Origin: Luteirhabdus salina
GTDB lineage: Bacteria; Bacteroidota; Bacteroidia; Flavobacteriales; Flavobacteriaceae
Length of the DNA: 64,000 bases
Reading direction: 5' to 3'
NCBI GenBank assembly: GCA_025384855.1
Contig: JALAHT010000001.1
Location: 935,064-999,063 of the forward strand
Position numbers and translations under genes: made by a program. Positions 26,244-36,234 of this stretch are shown one piece after another. Below the pieces are notes generated by a model, which did not search any database, was not told the DNA's origin, and saw only the letters and a list, made by a program, of their open reading frames with translations. The stretch's first letter is position 1. Each line of letters opens with the position of its first letter.

Positions 26244-26282
26244 AAAGCAGCCTTCGGAATTAACTGAAGGCTGCTTTTATTT
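26244..26282 (+). terminator. Intrinsic terminator after the 628-residue protein gene
   Basis: AAAGCAGCCTTC pairs with GAAGGCTGCTTT around a 10-base loop, followed by TTTATTTTAT. Confidence 0.9.
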
Positions 26283-26337
26283 TATCCCATATTAATACCG
26301 AAAAATGTATTTTTAGAGCTCATTATAATTCAACCAT

Positions 26338-26928
26338 ATGCCTTTAGTTAACCCCTTACCTCCCAATCATGATTCTGAAACAAAGGAATTGGCCGAATTC
26401 TTCAATGAAACTCTTGGTTTTTGTCCGAACAGCGTCCTTACCATGCAGCGCCGACCTGCTATTAGCAAAGCGTTTATCAATTTGAATAAGGCCGTCATGG
26501 CCAATGAAGGTCGAGTAACCTCAGCGTTAAAGCGAATGATTGCCTGGGTAAGCAGTAATGCGACGGGCTGTCGGTATTGTCAGGCCCATGCCATTCGCGC
26601 TGCGGAGCGCTATGGAGCGGAACAGGAAAAGCTCGATAATATCTGGGAATATCGCACCCATGATGCTTTTAGTGAAGCCGAACGCGCTGCCTTGGATTTT
26701 TCGCTTGCCGCCAGTCAAGTACCCAATGCGGTAGATGAAGATATCGAGAAACGATTGCATGAGCATTGGAATGAAGGTGAAATCGTCGAAATGTTAGGGG
26801 TTATCTCGCTTTTTGGGTATTTAAATCGCTGGAATGATTCGATGGGTACATCGATTGAAGACGGTGCGGTGGAGAGTGGTGAAAAATACCTTGGAAAACA
26901 TGGGTGGAATAAGGGTAAACATATTTAA
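26338..26928 (+). CDS. AhpD-like carboxymuconolactone decarboxylase family protein
   Basis: Peroxidase-related alkylhydroperoxidase-D fold. The redox motif is C78-R-Y-C81-x-x-H84 within TGCRYCQAHAI, the AhpD-type CxxC plus histidine. 196 residues, longer than the minimal CMD domain and all-alpha by composition. No signal peptide. Likely a thiol-dependent peroxidase or reductase in the cytosol; the substrate is unknown. It is convergent with the UDG gene, with an 8-base gap. Confidence 0.85.
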   Translation: MPLVNPLPPNHDSETKELAEFFNETLGFCPNSVLTMQRRPAISKAFINLNKAVMANEGRVTSALKRMIAWVSSNATGCRYCQAHAIRAAERYGAEQEKLDNIWEYRTHDAFSEAERAALDFSLAASQVPNAVDEDIEKRLHEHWNEGEIVEMLGVISLFGYLNRWNDSMGTSIEDGAVESGEKYLGKHGWNKGKHI

Positions 26929-26936
26929 AAAATTCT

Positions 26937-27506
26937 TCAACCTATAATTTCCTGAATTCTTCTTTGAAGTATTGGAACTACTTCCTCTTCAAACCAAGGG
27001 TTCTTACTACGCCAAAATCGATTTACAGGCGAGGGATGGGGTATTGGCCAATACTGAGGTAGATAGGTCTCAAAATGACGCACCCGTTCGGTAAGGTTTT
27101 TATGGATGTTATCCAAATAGTGGGAATTGGCATAGGCACCAATCAATATTTTTAATTCTACCTGGTCCAGCTTAGAAAGCACGGCATCATGCCAAGTCGG
27201 TGCGCATTCAGGTCGTGGCGGTAAATCGCCTGTTTTTCCCTTACCAGGGTAACAAAAACCCATCGGTAGTATTGCAAAATTCTCGGTATCGTAAAAGGTG
27301 TCTTCATCTACGCCTAACCATTCCCGAAGCTTTTTTCCACTTTGGTCTTTCCACGCTACACCCGATTCATGTACCACCCGTCCAGGCGCTTGACTGATCA
27401 ATAGTATTTTGGATTTTTTGGAGGCTTTAAGTATCGGTCGTGGACCTAAGGGGAGGTGTTTTTCACAAAGGGTGCAATCACGAATCTCTGAGAGGAGTTG
27501 TTTCAT
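26937..27506 (-). CDS. Uracil-DNA glycosylase family protein, 4Fe-4S type
   Basis: Removes uracil from DNA. All four iron-sulfur cysteines of family-4 UDGs are present at matching spacing: C11 and C14 (DCTLCEKH), C85 (GFCYPG) and C101 (PECAPTW). ISQAPGRVVHESG is the GEAPG-like catalytic loop, modified (Gln-Ala-Pro-Gly), and HPSPVNRF the second motif. The altered first motif leaves the exact specificity open. 189 residues. The start overlaps the rsmI stop by one base (TAATG), so it is translated with rsmI. Confidence 0.85.
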   Translation of the reverse strand: MKQLLSEIRDCTLCEKHLPLGPRPILKASKKSKILLISQAPGRVVHESGVAWKDQSGKKLREWLGVDEDTFYDTENFAILPMGFCYPGKGKTGDLPPRPECAPTWHDAVLSKLDQVELKILIGAYANSHYLDNIHKNLTERVRHFETYLPQYWPIPHPSPVNRFWRSKNPWFEEEVVPILQRRIQEIIG

Positions 27507-28177
27507 TACTTCTTCCCTTCCACTACCATCACAAACTCTCCTCTTGGGGCATGGGCTTCGAAATGCCCTTTTACTTCAGCAACAGTTCCTCTTACGGTTT
27601 CTTCATGTAGTTTACTGATTTCACGGGAAACGGAAATCTTTCGATCACTTCCGAAGAATTCTTCAAAATGCGACAAAGTCTTCAACAGTTTATGGGGCGA
27701 TTCGTAGAAAATGATGGTTCGCTCTTCTTCGGCTAAAAGTGTAAGTCGCGTCTGACGCCCTTTCTTCACCGGTAAAAAACCTTCAAACACAAATTTGTCA
27801 TTCGGCAAGCCACTATTCACCAGTGCCGGAACAAAGGCGGTTGCACCTGGTAAGCACTCCACTTCAATAGTAGCTTCCACACAAGCGCGTGTCAACAAAA
27901 AACCGGGATCGCTAATCGCCGGTGTGCCTGCATCACTGATTAAGGCGAAGCTTTCACCAGCCTTCAACCGTTCTACTATTTTGGTTACTGTTTTATGCTC
28001 GTTATGGGCGTGGTGGGACAGCATGGGAGTGTCGATTTCGAAGTGCTTAAGTAGTTTGCCGCTGTTACGCGTGTCTTCAGCAAGAATCACGTCCACTTCC
28101 TTCAACACTTCAACAGCGCGAAAGGTCATATCCTGAAGATTACCAATCGGCGTAGGAACCACATATAATTTTCCCAT
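27506..28177 (-). CDS. rsmI: 16S rRNA 2'-O-ribose C1402 methyltransferase
   Basis: SAM-dependent methylation of C1402 in 16S rRNA. The tetrapyrrole-methylase fold opens VVPTPIGNLQDMT, then LAEDTRNSGKLLKHF, SDAGTPAISDPG and LPGATAFVPALVNSGLP, all RsmI signatures. 223 residues is shorter than E. coli RsmI (286) because the small C-terminal domain is absent, as in other Bacteroidota. Middle gene of a minus-strand trio: the coiled-coil protein gene ends 5 bases upstream, UDG overlaps by one base. Confidence 0.93.
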   Translation of the reverse strand: MGKLYVVPTPIGNLQDMTFRAVEVLKEVDVILAEDTRNSGKLLKHFEIDTPMLSHHAHNEHKTVTKIVERLKAGESFALISDAGTPAISDPGFLLTRACVEATIEVECLPGATAFVPALVNSGLPNDKFVFEGFLPVKKGRQTRLTLLAEEERTIIFYESPHKLLKTLSHFEEFFGSDRKISVSREISKLHEETVRGTVAEVKGHFEAHAPRGEFVMVVEGKK

Positions 28178-28182
28178 GATTT

Positions 28183-29010
28183 CTACTGAAAGCTTTTTTC
28201 GATGGCTCCCATGAAGCGGTCGACGTATTCATCCTTTTCCAACCAATGATTATAATCGGGCTTTACCTGTGCTTTGATGAAGGTTTCGGCTTCGCTATAG
28301 CTATCTTTGGTATTGATTTGTGATAGCACACGGGTATAATCGTCGGCATTTCCATCGAACAAATGTTTGATATACGCCAATCGATCGTTCAAGCCAATCT
28401 GTAAGCCTCTTTTCGCTGAATCGTTGAGCGACTTCTTTTTCGGTTGATGCTCATGGGCGCGTTCGGCTACCTTGGTGGGTTGTGTTGACTCTTTTTTCTC
28501 TTCTTTTTGTGAAGATTCCTGTTTTGATGGGGTGTTTTGCTTCCGTTCAAAGGTTGGCATTGTTTGATAGGTAGTAGCAAATTCCTCGATGTCGTTTTTC
28601 GTATGTTTTGCAGGCTGTTGCTGCTTTGCTGTGGGCGTTTCTTTTGAAGGATTCTTAGGCAGAATTTCATCGAGCAAATCATCTACACGCTGCGATTCCT
28701 CTGGCATCTGGGCAACCAAATCCTTGATTTTTTCCATTAACGGCTCGACCAGATCGTGCTCGTGTTCCGGTTGCGGTACTGGTTCTGGATCCTTAAACCA
28801 ATGCTCTTCCCGATAGCTTTTGGAGTCGAAGGATTGCTGTAAATCTTCAGCCTGTTCTTCCGTAATCTGCTTTTCAAGGTATTCCAACACCACCAATTTT
28901 TCATGTAATCGTGCTGTGGTTTCTTTCAGTTTTGTTACATTTTGATTGACCGATTCCTGCTGTAATTGTTGTGCGAGTTGTTGAATTTCGGAAAGAAGTT
29001 TCTTCTTCAT
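28183..29010 (-). CDS. Conserved-looking coiled-coil protein of unknown function
   Basis: 275 residues, no signal peptide. Residues 1-75 are a Gln/Glu/Leu-rich coiled coil; about 75-185 is low-complexity and charged (EKKEST-type segments); 190-275 is a compact C-terminal part (NDRLAYIKHLFDGNADDYTRVLSQINTK region) that looks folded and is probably the conserved part. I do not recognise a named domain and infer no reaction. Its position upstream of rsmI, 5 bases apart, suggests co-transcription. Confidence 0.75.
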   Translation of the reverse strand: MKKKLLSEIQQLAQQLQQESVNQNVTKLKETTARLHEKLVVLEYLEKQITEEQAEDLQQSFDSKSYREEHWFKDPEPVPQPEHEHDLVEPLMEKIKDLVAQMPEESQRVDDLLDEILPKNPSKETPTAKQQQPAKHTKNDIEEFATTYQTMPTFERKQNTPSKQESSQKEEKKESTQPTKVAERAHEHQPKKKSLNDSAKRGLQIGLNDRLAYIKHLFDGNADDYTRVLSQINTKDSYSEAETFIKAQVKPDYNHWLEKDEYVDRFMGAIEKSFQ

Positions 29011-29112
29011 AACTTTTCTATGGGTATCGTTCCTGCTACGTTTTTGTTTTGTTAAATTTACGCATCCTATATGGAAACGTCAAGTGTTTGCCTTTTATTC
29101 TAATGCCCTACT

Positions 29113-29751
29113 ATGTTTCTCGAAAATACCGTTAATCAAAAAGAACAATTCGGATGGATTGAAGTCATCTGCGGATCGATGTTCTCGGGTAAGACCGAAG
29201 AACTGATTCGCCGACTGAAACGCGCCCAGTTTGCGCGTCAGCGTGTGGAGATTTTCACGCCTGCTATCGATACGCGTTACGAAGAAGACAAAGTAGTATC
29301 GCACGATAGCAATGAAATTCGCTCTACTCCGGTTCCTGCAGCTGCCAACATCCCGATTTTGGCCGATGATTGCGATGTTATAGGCATCGATGAAGCTCAG
29401 TTTTTTGATGACGAAATCGTGAAGGTCTGTAACGACCTTGCCAATCGCGGTATGCGTGTCATTGTTGCCGGCTTGGATATGGATTTTCGCGGAAACCCCT
29501 TTGGTCCTATGCCGGCCCTTATGGCAACTGCCGAATACGTAACCAAAGTGCATGCGGTCTGTACCCGCACAGGAAACTTGGCACATTTTAGCTACCGAAA
29601 GGCACAAAGCGACGATTTGGTATTACTTGGGGAAACCGAGGAATATGAACCCTTGAGCAGAGCCGCATATTATAAGGCGGTGCTACGTGAAAAAGTAAAG
29701 AAAATGGATGTACAGGATCCGGAAGAATTGCCCTCAAAAAACCAGGCATAA
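29113..29751 (+). CDS. tdk: Thymidine kinase (type II)
   Basis: Salvage phosphorylation of thymidine. Walker A GSMFSGKT is at 21-28, DEAQFF the magnesium site, and [16 protein letters not shown] the lasso-side motif. The zinc-binding cysteines typical of the family are mostly lost: the first site reads CTRTG (one Cys, not CxxC) and the C-terminal pair is replaced in [10 protein letters not shown]. 212 residues. The stop overlaps the alr start (TAATG), so the two are coupled. Confidence 0.93.
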   Translation: MFLENTVNQKEQFGWIEVICGSMFSGKTEELIRRLKRAQFARQRVEIFTPAIDTRYEEDKVVSHDSNEIRSTPVPAAANIPILADDCDVIGIDEAQFFDDEIVKVCNDLANRGMRVIVAGLDMDFRGNPFGPMPALMATAEYVTKVHAVCTRTGNLAHFSYRKAQSDDLVLLGETEEYEPLSRAAYYKAVLREKVKKMDVQDPEELPSKNQA

Positions 29752-30866
29752 TGAATACTTGCCCTTTTGGTGAAACCACCTTGGAAATCGATTTAAACGC
29801 CCTTGCGCACAACTACCGCTACCTAAAATCCCATTTAGATGAAGGTACTAAGATGATGGGGGTGGTGAAAGCCTTTGCCTACGGAAGCGATAGTACGGCA
29901 ATCGCTAAAGAGTTAGTCGATTTGGGGGTAGCATATCTTGCCGTTGCCTATCCATATGAAGGTGAAGTGTTACGTGACGCGGGAATTCAAACCCCAATCT
30001 TGGTATTGCACCCACTTCCGCCGACATTTGAAACAATCACAGCTCGCTGTATGGAACCGGCTATCTATTCCAGAACCATGTTGGAAAGTTTTATCGCTTT
30101 TTGTGAAGAAAAAAAGTTCGAGGCCTACCCTATTCATATTAAATTGAATACTGGCCTAAACCGTCTGGGTTTTATCGATACCGATATCGACTATATTTCG
30201 GAAACAGTTCTAAAAAGTGAAGCGGTTACCGTGAAATCTATTTTTTCACATTTGGCTGCTAGTGAAGATTTAAAGGAAAAGCATTTTACCGAAAAACAAT
30301 TGAAGTTTTTTAAGGATAGCTCTGAACGCCTTATTGAAAACTTAGGATACACTCCCCTACGTCATACACTGAATACCTCAGGCGTTATTAACTATCCCGA
30401 AGCCCAATACGATATGGTACGTACGGGAATCGGACTATATGGTTTTGGGAATATTCCTGAAGCCGATAAAAAATTACGTCCGGTAGGAACGTTGAAGACG
30501 GTTATTTCACAAATTCATAAGGTGAAGAAAGGCGAATCGATCGGATACAATCGCGGTCATATTGCCGATCGTGATATGCGTTCGGCGACCCTTCCCTTAG
30601 GTCATGCCGATGGGATGGCCCGAATTTATGGTAATGGAAATGGTTGGGTGACCATAAACGGCAAACGGGCTCCGATTTTGGGCAATACCTGTATGGACAT
30701 GATTATGGTAGATGTAACCGAAATTGACTGTAAAGAAGGGGATGTGGTGATTATTTTTGGTGAAAATCCTCGTGCGAATGAATTGGCAGAAATAGCCGGT
30801 ACCATTTCATATGAGCTAATTACTTCAGTATCACAGCGCATCAAACGGGTCATTTGTCGAAAATAG
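29751..30866 (+). CDS. alr: Alanine racemase
   Basis: PLP enzyme interconverting L- and D-alanine for peptidoglycan. PLP lysine K40 (VVKAFAYG) and the opposing tyrosine Y266 (SIGYNRGH) are present; the usual Tyr after the lysine motif is retained in AYG. Typical motifs KLNTGLNRLGF, VRTGIGLYG and NTCMDMIMVD follow. 371 residues, full length. Translationally coupled to tdk by a one-base overlap; a functional link between the two is not apparent. Confidence 0.95.
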   Translation: MNTCPFGETTLEIDLNALAHNYRYLKSHLDEGTKMMGVVKAFAYGSDSTAIAKELVDLGVAYLAVAYPYEGEVLRDAGIQTPILVLHPLPPTFETITARCMEPAIYSRTMLESFIAFCEEKKFEAYPIHIKLNTGLNRLGFIDTDIDYISETVLKSEAVTVKSIFSHLAASEDLKEKHFTEKQLKFFKDSSERLIENLGYTPLRHTLNTSGVINYPEAQYDMVRTGIGLYGFGNIPEADKKLRPVGTLKTVISQIHKVKKGESIGYNRGHIADRDMRSATLPLGHADGMARIYGNGNGWVTINGKRAPILGNTCMDMIMVDVTEIDCKEGDVVIIFGENPRANELAEIAGTISYELITSVSQRIKRVICRK

Positions 30867-30947
30867 ATATCCCTAGATAGAATTTTTCTCGGAAACTATT
30901 TCCATTTTTACTACTTTCGTTTTTAGTAACTCACTAAACCAATCAAC

Positions 30948-31364
30948 ATGCTAAAGGAATTTAAGAATTTTATTATGACCGGTAATGTTATCGATCTCGC
31001 CGTTGCCGTCATTTTAGCCGGCGCCATCGGAATGGTAGTTTCCGGATTTACAAATGATATCATGATGCCTATTGTCGGGCATTTTGCAGGTGGTATGGAT
31101 TTCGCCGATATGAAAATCGTACTAGACGAGGCTGTCGTTGGTGCCGACGGTGAAGTCGTTGAACCCGAAAACGCCATCATGTATGGAAAATGGATCAATG
31201 CCCTTATCAATTTGGTCATTGTAGGCTTCGTATTGTTTCTTATTGTGAAAGCTTACAACAAGACAAAAAAGCCCAAAGAACCGGCTCCAGAGGCACCAAA
31301 AGGTCCTACCCAAGAAGAATTGCTTATCGAAATTCGTGATGAGTTGAAAAAGCAGAATAAATAA
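30948..31364 (+). CDS. mscL: Large-conductance mechanosensitive channel
   Basis: Inner-membrane homopentameric channel opened by membrane tension. The N-terminal amphipathic helix MLKEFKNFIMTGNVIDLAVAV leads into TM1 with the gating motif VILAGAIGMVV; TM2 is ALINLVIVGFVLFLIV, and the C-terminal helix is KKPKEPAPEAP with TQEELLIEIRDELKK. 138 residues. A single-gene unit with a strong terminator. Confidence 0.96.
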   Translation: MLKEFKNFIMTGNVIDLAVAVILAGAIGMVVSGFTNDIMMPIVGHFAGGMDFADMKIVLDEAVVGADGEVVEPENAIMYGKWINALINLVIVGFVLFLIVKAYNKTKKPKEPAPEAPKGPTQEELLIEIRDELKKQNK

Positions 31365-31420
31365 GAGTTTACGTTCCCACGAAGGGAAAACCGCTACACT
31401 GTGTAGTATTTTAGTAACTA

Positions 31421-31459
31421 AACCCTCCTTCGCCAAAGCGCCGGAGGGTCTTTTTTTTT
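31421..31459 (+). terminator. Intrinsic terminator after mscL
   Basis: ACCCTCC (31422-31428) pairs with GGAGGGT (31443-31449), with an inner CGC/GCG pairing, followed by nine T. A further palindrome CTACAC-T-GTGTAG (31394-31406) lies between the stop and the terminator. Confidence 0.9.
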
Positions 31460-31494
31460 GCCAATCCTTCAATAGTAGAACCCAAACAAACTCG

Positions 31495-31502
31495 TATTTT
31501 TG
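31495..31502 (+). promoter_or_regulatory. Putative -7 promoter element for asd
   Basis: TATTTTTG, 18 bases before the ATG at 31521. It overlaps a TTG at 31500 that would give a seven-residue longer frame, which argues for the ATG start. Confidence 0.55.
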
Positions 31503-31520
31503 AACTTCAAAATAAATGCT

Positions 31521-32510
31521 ATGAAAATTGCAGTGGTAGGCGCTACCGGAATGGTAGGATCGGTAATGTTAGAGCTACTTGAAGCTCGAAATTTTCCCAT
31601 CGAGGAATTATTATTGGTCGCTTCCGAAAAATCGATTGGAAAAACACTTCCCTTTAAAGAAAAGGATTATCCAATCATTTCGATGGAAGATGCCATTGCG
31701 AAGAAACCAAATATCGCCATCTTTTCTGCAGGCGGTAGCACTTCCTTGGAATGGGCGCCGAAGTTTTCAGCCGTTGGAACGACCGTTATCGACAATTCTT
31801 CAGCGTGGCGTATGGATGAAACCAAAAAGCTGATCGTTCCCGAAATTAACGCACACCTCCTCACTTCAGAAGATAAAATCATAGCCAACCCAAACTGTTC
31901 TACCATCCAATTGGTAATGGCCTTGGCATCCCTTCACCAGAGATACAAAATGAAACGCGTGGTGGTATCTACCTATCAATCGGTGTCAGGTACGGGAAAT
32001 AAAGCTGTTCAGCAATTGGAAAATGAAATGAAAGGCAAAAAGGGCGAAATGGCCTATCCGTATCCCATTCATAAAAATGCGCTTCCACATTGCGATGTAT
32101 TTGAAGAGAATGGATACACCAAGGAAGAGATGAAGCTGGCCCGAGAACCCCAAAAAATATTAGGCGACCGAAGTTTCTCAGTCACCGCAACCGCTGTTCG
32201 AATCCCGACCGCTGGCGGTCATAGCGAATCGGTAAATGTCGAGTTTAAAAACGATTTCGACCTAACAGAAGTTCGTCGAATGCTACACGACACAACAGGC
32301 ATAACAGTTCAGGACAATCCCGACACAAACACATACCCTATGCCTATATATGCGCATGGAAAGGATGATGTGTTTGTCGGACGTATCCGCCGCGATGAAA
32401 CACAGCCGAACACTTTAAATATGTGGATCGTAAGCGACAACCTTCGAAAGGGAGCAGCCACCAATGCTATTCAGATCGCGGAGTATCTTATCGATAAAAA
32501 GTTGGTATAG
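31521..32510 (+). CDS. asd: Aspartate-semialdehyde dehydrogenase
   Basis: NADPH-dependent reduction of aspartyl phosphate, leading to lysine, threonine, methionine and diaminopimelate. The Rossmann start VVGATGMVG, nucleophile C126 (ANPNCSTIQL) and substrate motif RIPTAGGHS are visible. The ATG at 31521 gives 329 residues. Lone gene with its own -7 box. No terminator before the DoxX-like gene. Confidence 0.94.
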   Translation: MKIAVVGATGMVGSVMLELLEARNFPIEELLLVASEKSIGKTLPFKEKDYPIISMEDAIAKKPNIAIFSAGGSTSLEWAPKFSAVGTTVIDNSSAWRMDETKKLIVPEINAHLLTSEDKIIANPNCSTIQLVMALASLHQRYKMKRVVVSTYQSVSGTGNKAVQQLENEMKGKKGEMAYPYPIHKNALPHCDVFEENGYTKEEMKLAREPQKILGDRSFSVTATAVRIPTAGGHSESVNVEFKNDFDLTEVRRMLHDTTGITVQDNPDTNTYPMPIYAHGKDDVFVGRIRRDETQPNTLNMWIVSDNLRKGAATNAIQIAEYLIDKKLV

Positions 32511-32599
32511 AAAGCGGGGAAGGTTTCAACCTCAGCGACTTGTAGCCGGAAAACAAGATTTTTCGCTATATTTATGTTGTAACACTAAACCAACCGCTT

Positions 32600-32977
32600 A
32601 TGAACTCCACTTTTACTAAGATTTTACGTATTGTCTTGGGATTAGCCCTCCTCGTCTTTGGCCTCAATAAATTTATCGGTTTTATGGAAATGCCTCAATT
32701 TCCCCCCGATGCCGAACAATTTATGTCTTCGTTACAAGCTACCGGCTATGTTTTATATGTCGTCGGAATACTAGAAACCTTTATTGGTTTGCTGCTAATT
32801 TTTAACAAATGGGTACCCTTCGCATTGATTTTATTGGCTCCCATCGCCTTCAACATTTTACTGTTTCACCTGTTTTTGGACCTTTCAGACATTGCAGGCG
32901 CGTTGGTTATCGCTGTTATTAATGTAATTCTTATCTATAAGTATTGGAAGGCCTATCGCCCTTTGTTTCAATATTGA
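32600..32977 (+). CDS. Small DoxX-like membrane protein
   Basis: 125 residues with four hydrophobic segments (about 7-25, 50-68, 73-90, 95-115) and the GLNKF plus GxLETFIGLLL pattern of DoxX/DoxD-type integral membrane proteins. Inner membrane; function unknown. Upstream TATATTTATG resembles but does not match the -7 consensus. Confidence 0.75.
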   Translation: MNSTFTKILRIVLGLALLVFGLNKFIGFMEMPQFPPDAEQFMSSLQATGYVLYVVGILETFIGLLLIFNKWVPFALILLAPIAFNILLFHLFLDLSDIAGALVIAVINVILIYKYWKAYRPLFQY

Positions 32978-33064
32978 GGTAAAAAAACAGTCTTGGGTTG
33001 TAACAAATTTCTAACAGTACACTACTAACTATTTTGTACTTTTAATGCCTCATTTTCAGAAACT

Positions 33065-35230
33065 ATGAAATATACTTTAACTACTATTCTACTTGCAGTG
33101 GCATTTGTTGGCTGTAAGGAAGAAAAGCAACCACAAGACAGCATGGCGGTAACCTACCCCGAAACAAAAAAAGTTGATACGGTCGACACCTATTTCGGCA
33201 CCGAAGTACAAGACCCCTATCGTTGGTTAGAAGACGATATGAGTGAAGAAACAGCCGATTGGGTACAGCGCCAGAATAAGGTCACCTTTGGCTATTTGGA
33301 AAACATCCCGTTTCGCGATAAGCTGAAGGAGCGACTTTCTACCCTTTGGAACTATGAAAAAGTTGGCGCTCCGTTTAAGGAAGGCGACTACTCTTACTTC
33401 TATAAAAATGATGGGCTCCAAAATCAATATGTTATCTACCGCTACAAAACCGAAGAAGGTCCCGAAAATGCCGAGGTGTTTTTAGATCCTAATACTTTTT
33501 CCGAAGACGGAACAATCTCCTTGGGAGGCTTAAGCTTTTCGGACAATGGAAAAATGGCTGCCTATAGTATTTCTGAAGGCGGGAGCGACTGGCGAAAGGT
33601 ATTGGTAATGAATATTGAAAACAAGGAAATTGTGGAAGATACCTTGGTCGATATCAAGTTTAGTGGCCTTTCGTGGAAAGAAAACGATGGCTTTTACTAC
33701 TCCAGCTACGATAAGCCAAAAGGAAGTGAACTTTCCGCTAAAACCGATCAGCATAAACTGTATTATCACAAACTAGGTACTTCCCAAAAAGAAGATAAGT
33801 TGGTTTTTGGTGGAACCGAAGCTGAAAAGCACCGCTATGTAAATGGTGGTGTTACCGAGGACAACCGCTACCTCTTCGTAACGGCAAGTACCTCCACTTC
33901 TGGGAATAAGCTTTTCCTTAAAGATCTAAATAAACCCGATAGTAAGTTTGTTACCATCCTCGATCATACCGATAGCGATACCTATATTATCGAAAATGAA
34001 GGGAGTAAACTCTTTTTAGTGACAAATTTGAACGCTCCAAACAAAAAAATTGTGACGGTAGATGCCGCTAATCCAACTCCTGAAAATTGGGAGGATTTTA
34101 TTCTTGAAACCGAAAATGTATTGACGCCTTCTACAGGTGGTGGTTATTTCTTTACGGAATATATGGAAGATGCCGTTAGTAAGGTGAAGCAGTATGATTA
34201 TGAAGGAAAACTCGTGCGCGATGTGGAACTGCCAGGCGTGGGTAGTGTTGGTGGCTTCGGAAGCAAGAAAGAAGAAAAGGAACTGTATTATAGCTATACC
34301 AACTATAAAACCCCTGGAAGCATCTATAAATACGATGTGGAATCGGGCAAAAGCGAATTATATCGCAAACCTGAAATAGACTTTAATCCTGAAAACTATG
34401 AAAGCAAGCAGGTATTTTATACCTCCAAGGATGGAACGAAAGTACCGATGATTATCACCCATAAAAAAGGAATTGAACTAAATGGCAAGAACCCAACAAC
34501 TCTCTATGGCTATGGCGGTTTCAACATTAGCCTGACCCCTTCTTTTAGCATTGCCAATGCGGTATGGATGGAACAAGGTGGTGTGTATGCCGTTCCAAAC
34601 CTTCGAGGGGGTGGCGAATACGGAAAGGAGTGGCATAAAGCCGGAACCAAGATGCAGAAGCAGAATGTATTCGACGACTTTATTGCTGCAGCTGAATACC
34701 TAATCGATAATAACTACACCTCTCGCGAATACTTAGCGGTACGTGGCGGTTCTAATGGAGGGTTATTGGTAGGCGCTACCATGACGCAACGACCCGATTT
34801 GATGTCGGTGGCCTTGCCAGCCGTTGGGGTGTTGGATATGCTACGCTACCATACGTTTACAGCAGGTGCGGGTTGGGCATACGATTATGGTACTGCTGAG
34901 GATAGCAAGGAAATGTTCGACTATCTAAAAGGGTATTCACCGCTACATAATGTAAAAGCGGATACGCAATATCCTGCAACTTTGATTACCACTGGCGATC
35001 ATGATGACCGTGTGGTTCCTGCCCATAGTTTCAAATATGCTGCCGAGCTTCAGGAGAAGCAGGCAGGCGATGATCCTGTACTCATCCGTATTGAAACAGA
35101 AGCCGGTCACGGTGCTGGAACTCCGGTTTCAAAAACAATTGAGCAGTATGCCGATATTTTCTCCTTCACCTTATACAACATGGGCTACGAAGTATTGCCT
35201 GAAGAGGTGAACAGTAAAGTGAAAGAATAA
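33065..35230 (+). CDS. Prolyl oligopeptidase family serine peptidase (S9A), lipoprotein
   Basis: Cleaves short proline-containing peptides outside the cytosol. The signal peptide ends in lipobox FVGC (Cys17), predicting lipid anchoring. The beta-propeller domain (about 90-430) precedes the alpha/beta hydrolase domain; nucleophile S563 (RGGSNGGLL), acid in GDHDDRVVP (647/648) and H682 (EAGHGAG). YGYGGFN and the RGGGEYG oxyanion region are family signatures. 721 residues, complete. A perfect terminator follows. Confidence 0.93.
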   Translation: MKYTLTTILLAVAFVGCKEEKQPQDSMAVTYPETKKVDTVDTYFGTEVQDPYRWLEDDMSEETADWVQRQNKVTFGYLENIPFRDKLKERLSTLWNYEKVGAPFKEGDYSYFYKNDGLQNQYVIYRYKTEEGPENAEVFLDPNTFSEDGTISLGGLSFSDNGKMAAYSISEGGSDWRKVLVMNIENKEIVEDTLVDIKFSGLSWKENDGFYYSSYDKPKGSELSAKTDQHKLYYHKLGTSQKEDKLVFGGTEAEKHRYVNGGVTEDNRYLFVTASTSTSGNKLFLKDLNKPDSKFVTILDHTDSDTYIIENEGSKLFLVTNLNAPNKKIVTVDAANPTPENWEDFILETENVLTPSTGGGYFFTEYMEDAVSKVKQYDYEGKLVRDVELPGVGSVGGFGSKKEEKELYYSYTNYKTPGSIYKYDVESGKSELYRKPEIDFNPENYESKQVFYTSKDGTKVPMIITHKKGIELNGKNPTTLYGYGGFNISLTPSFSIANAVWMEQGGVYAVPNLRGGGEYGKEWHKAGTKMQKQNVFDDFIAAAEYLIDNNYTSREYLAVRGGSNGGLLVGATMTQRPDLMSVALPAVGVLDMLRYHTFTAGAGWAYDYGTAEDSKEMFDYLKGYSPLHNVKADTQYPATLITTGDHDDRVVPAHSFKYAAELQEKQAGDDPVLIRIETEAGHGAGTPVSKTIEQYADIFSFTLYNMGYEVLPEEVNSKVKE

Positions 35231-35250
35231 TCAGAATTCAAAAAATATGG

Positions 35251-35290
35251 AGGTTGTCCTGTGCTGAATAGCGTTGGACAACCTTTTTTT
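35251..35290 (+). terminator. Intrinsic terminator after the S9 peptidase gene
   Basis: AGGTTGTCC (35251-35259) pairs with GGACAACCT (35276-35284), followed by seven T. It overlaps an in-frame upstream start (35261) of the ABC gene, ruling that start out. Confidence 0.92.
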
Positions 35291-35296
35291 ATAAGT

Positions 35297-36232
35297 ATGT
35301 TAGAAGTATCCATTGCATCCTTTTCGTATACAAAGCACGACACCAAAGTATTGACCGATATACAGTTTTCGGTGAAGCAAGGGGATCATTTGGTTGTGTT
35401 GGGTGAAAGCGGCTGCGGGAAGTCAACACTCTTGCATCTCATTTATGGATTGCTTCCGTTGAAAAAGGGTGCAATTTCTTATGAAGGTAAACCTTTACTA
35501 GGACCCAATAATTCTTTAATCCCCGGTGAAGCCTTTATGAAGTTGGTCGCCCAGGAATTAAATGTGATGCCCTATACTACCGTTGAAGAAAATATAGCGG
35601 AACATCTCACACGCAATAATCCCGAGGAAGAAAACAACATCGTTTCAGAGTTGTTAGCCGTAGTCGATTTGGAGGACTATCGCAAAACGAAGGTGAAAAG
35701 CTTAAGCGGCGGACAGAAGCAGCGTGTAGCCTTGGCGAAGGCATTGGCCAAAACACCGAAAATACTATTATTGGATGAACCCTTCAGCAGTATTGATACC
35801 TTTCGGAAGAATGACCTAAGACGAAGATTGTTTCACTACTTAAAACAAAACAATATTAGTTGCATAACGGCTACCCACAACGCTGAGGAAGCCTTGATGT
35901 TTGCCGATACTATTTTGATGCTTCGTAATGGATATGTGGAACGCTACGATTCACCTTCTACCCTTTTCAATACATTAGAAAATGAACATCAAGCCGGTTT
36001 TTTTGGAGAGGTCACTAAACTTTCAACCCCAGATGGAGCAGTTGAAATTCTATTACCGCATCAATTATCGGTGAGAACTTCAAATGCAGATTTGCAAGTA
36101 ATTGTACAGCATTCCTACTTTAAGGGTACGCATTATCTGATTCAAGCTAACATTGGAAATTCGGAAGTCTTCTTCAACCACACTTCACTATTAAAAAAGG
36201 GAGAAAAAGTTTATCTTTCAATAAAATCATAA
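35297..36232 (+). CDS. ABC transporter ATP-binding protein (PotA/FbpC-like), orphan
   Basis: ATPase of an import-type ABC system. Walker A is GESGCGKST, the signature LSGGQKQRVALAKAL, Walker B ILLLDEPFSSID, then the H-loop in ATHNAEEA. About 80 C-terminal residues after 230 look like a TOBE-type regulatory domain, as in spermidine or iron importers. ATG at 35297 is chosen because the earlier start lies inside the preceding terminator. No permease or binding protein lies next to it, so its partners must be elsewhere. 311 residues. Confidence 0.88.
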   Translation: MLEVSIASFSYTKHDTKVLTDIQFSVKQGDHLVVLGESGCGKSTLLHLIYGLLPLKKGAISYEGKPLLGPNNSLIPGEAFMKLVAQELNVMPYTTVEENIAEHLTRNNPEEENNIVSELLAVVDLEDYRKTKVKSLSGGQKQRVALAKALAKTPKILLLDEPFSSIDTFRKNDLRRRLFHYLKQNNISCITATHNAEEALMFADTILMLRNGYVERYDSPSTLFNTLENEHQAGFFGEVTKLSTPDGAVEILLPHQLSVRTSNADLQVIVQHSYFKGTHYLIQANIGNSEVFFNHTSLLKKGEKVYLSIKS

Positions 36233-36234
36233 GT

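Noticed and set aside
31500-31520. Seven-residue N-terminal extension of asd from TTG
   Set aside because: The TTG lies within the -7 promoter element; homologous proteins begin at MKIAVVGATG.
35261-35296. Longer start for the ABC ATPase
   Set aside because: It falls inside the terminator hairpin of the preceding peptidase gene.
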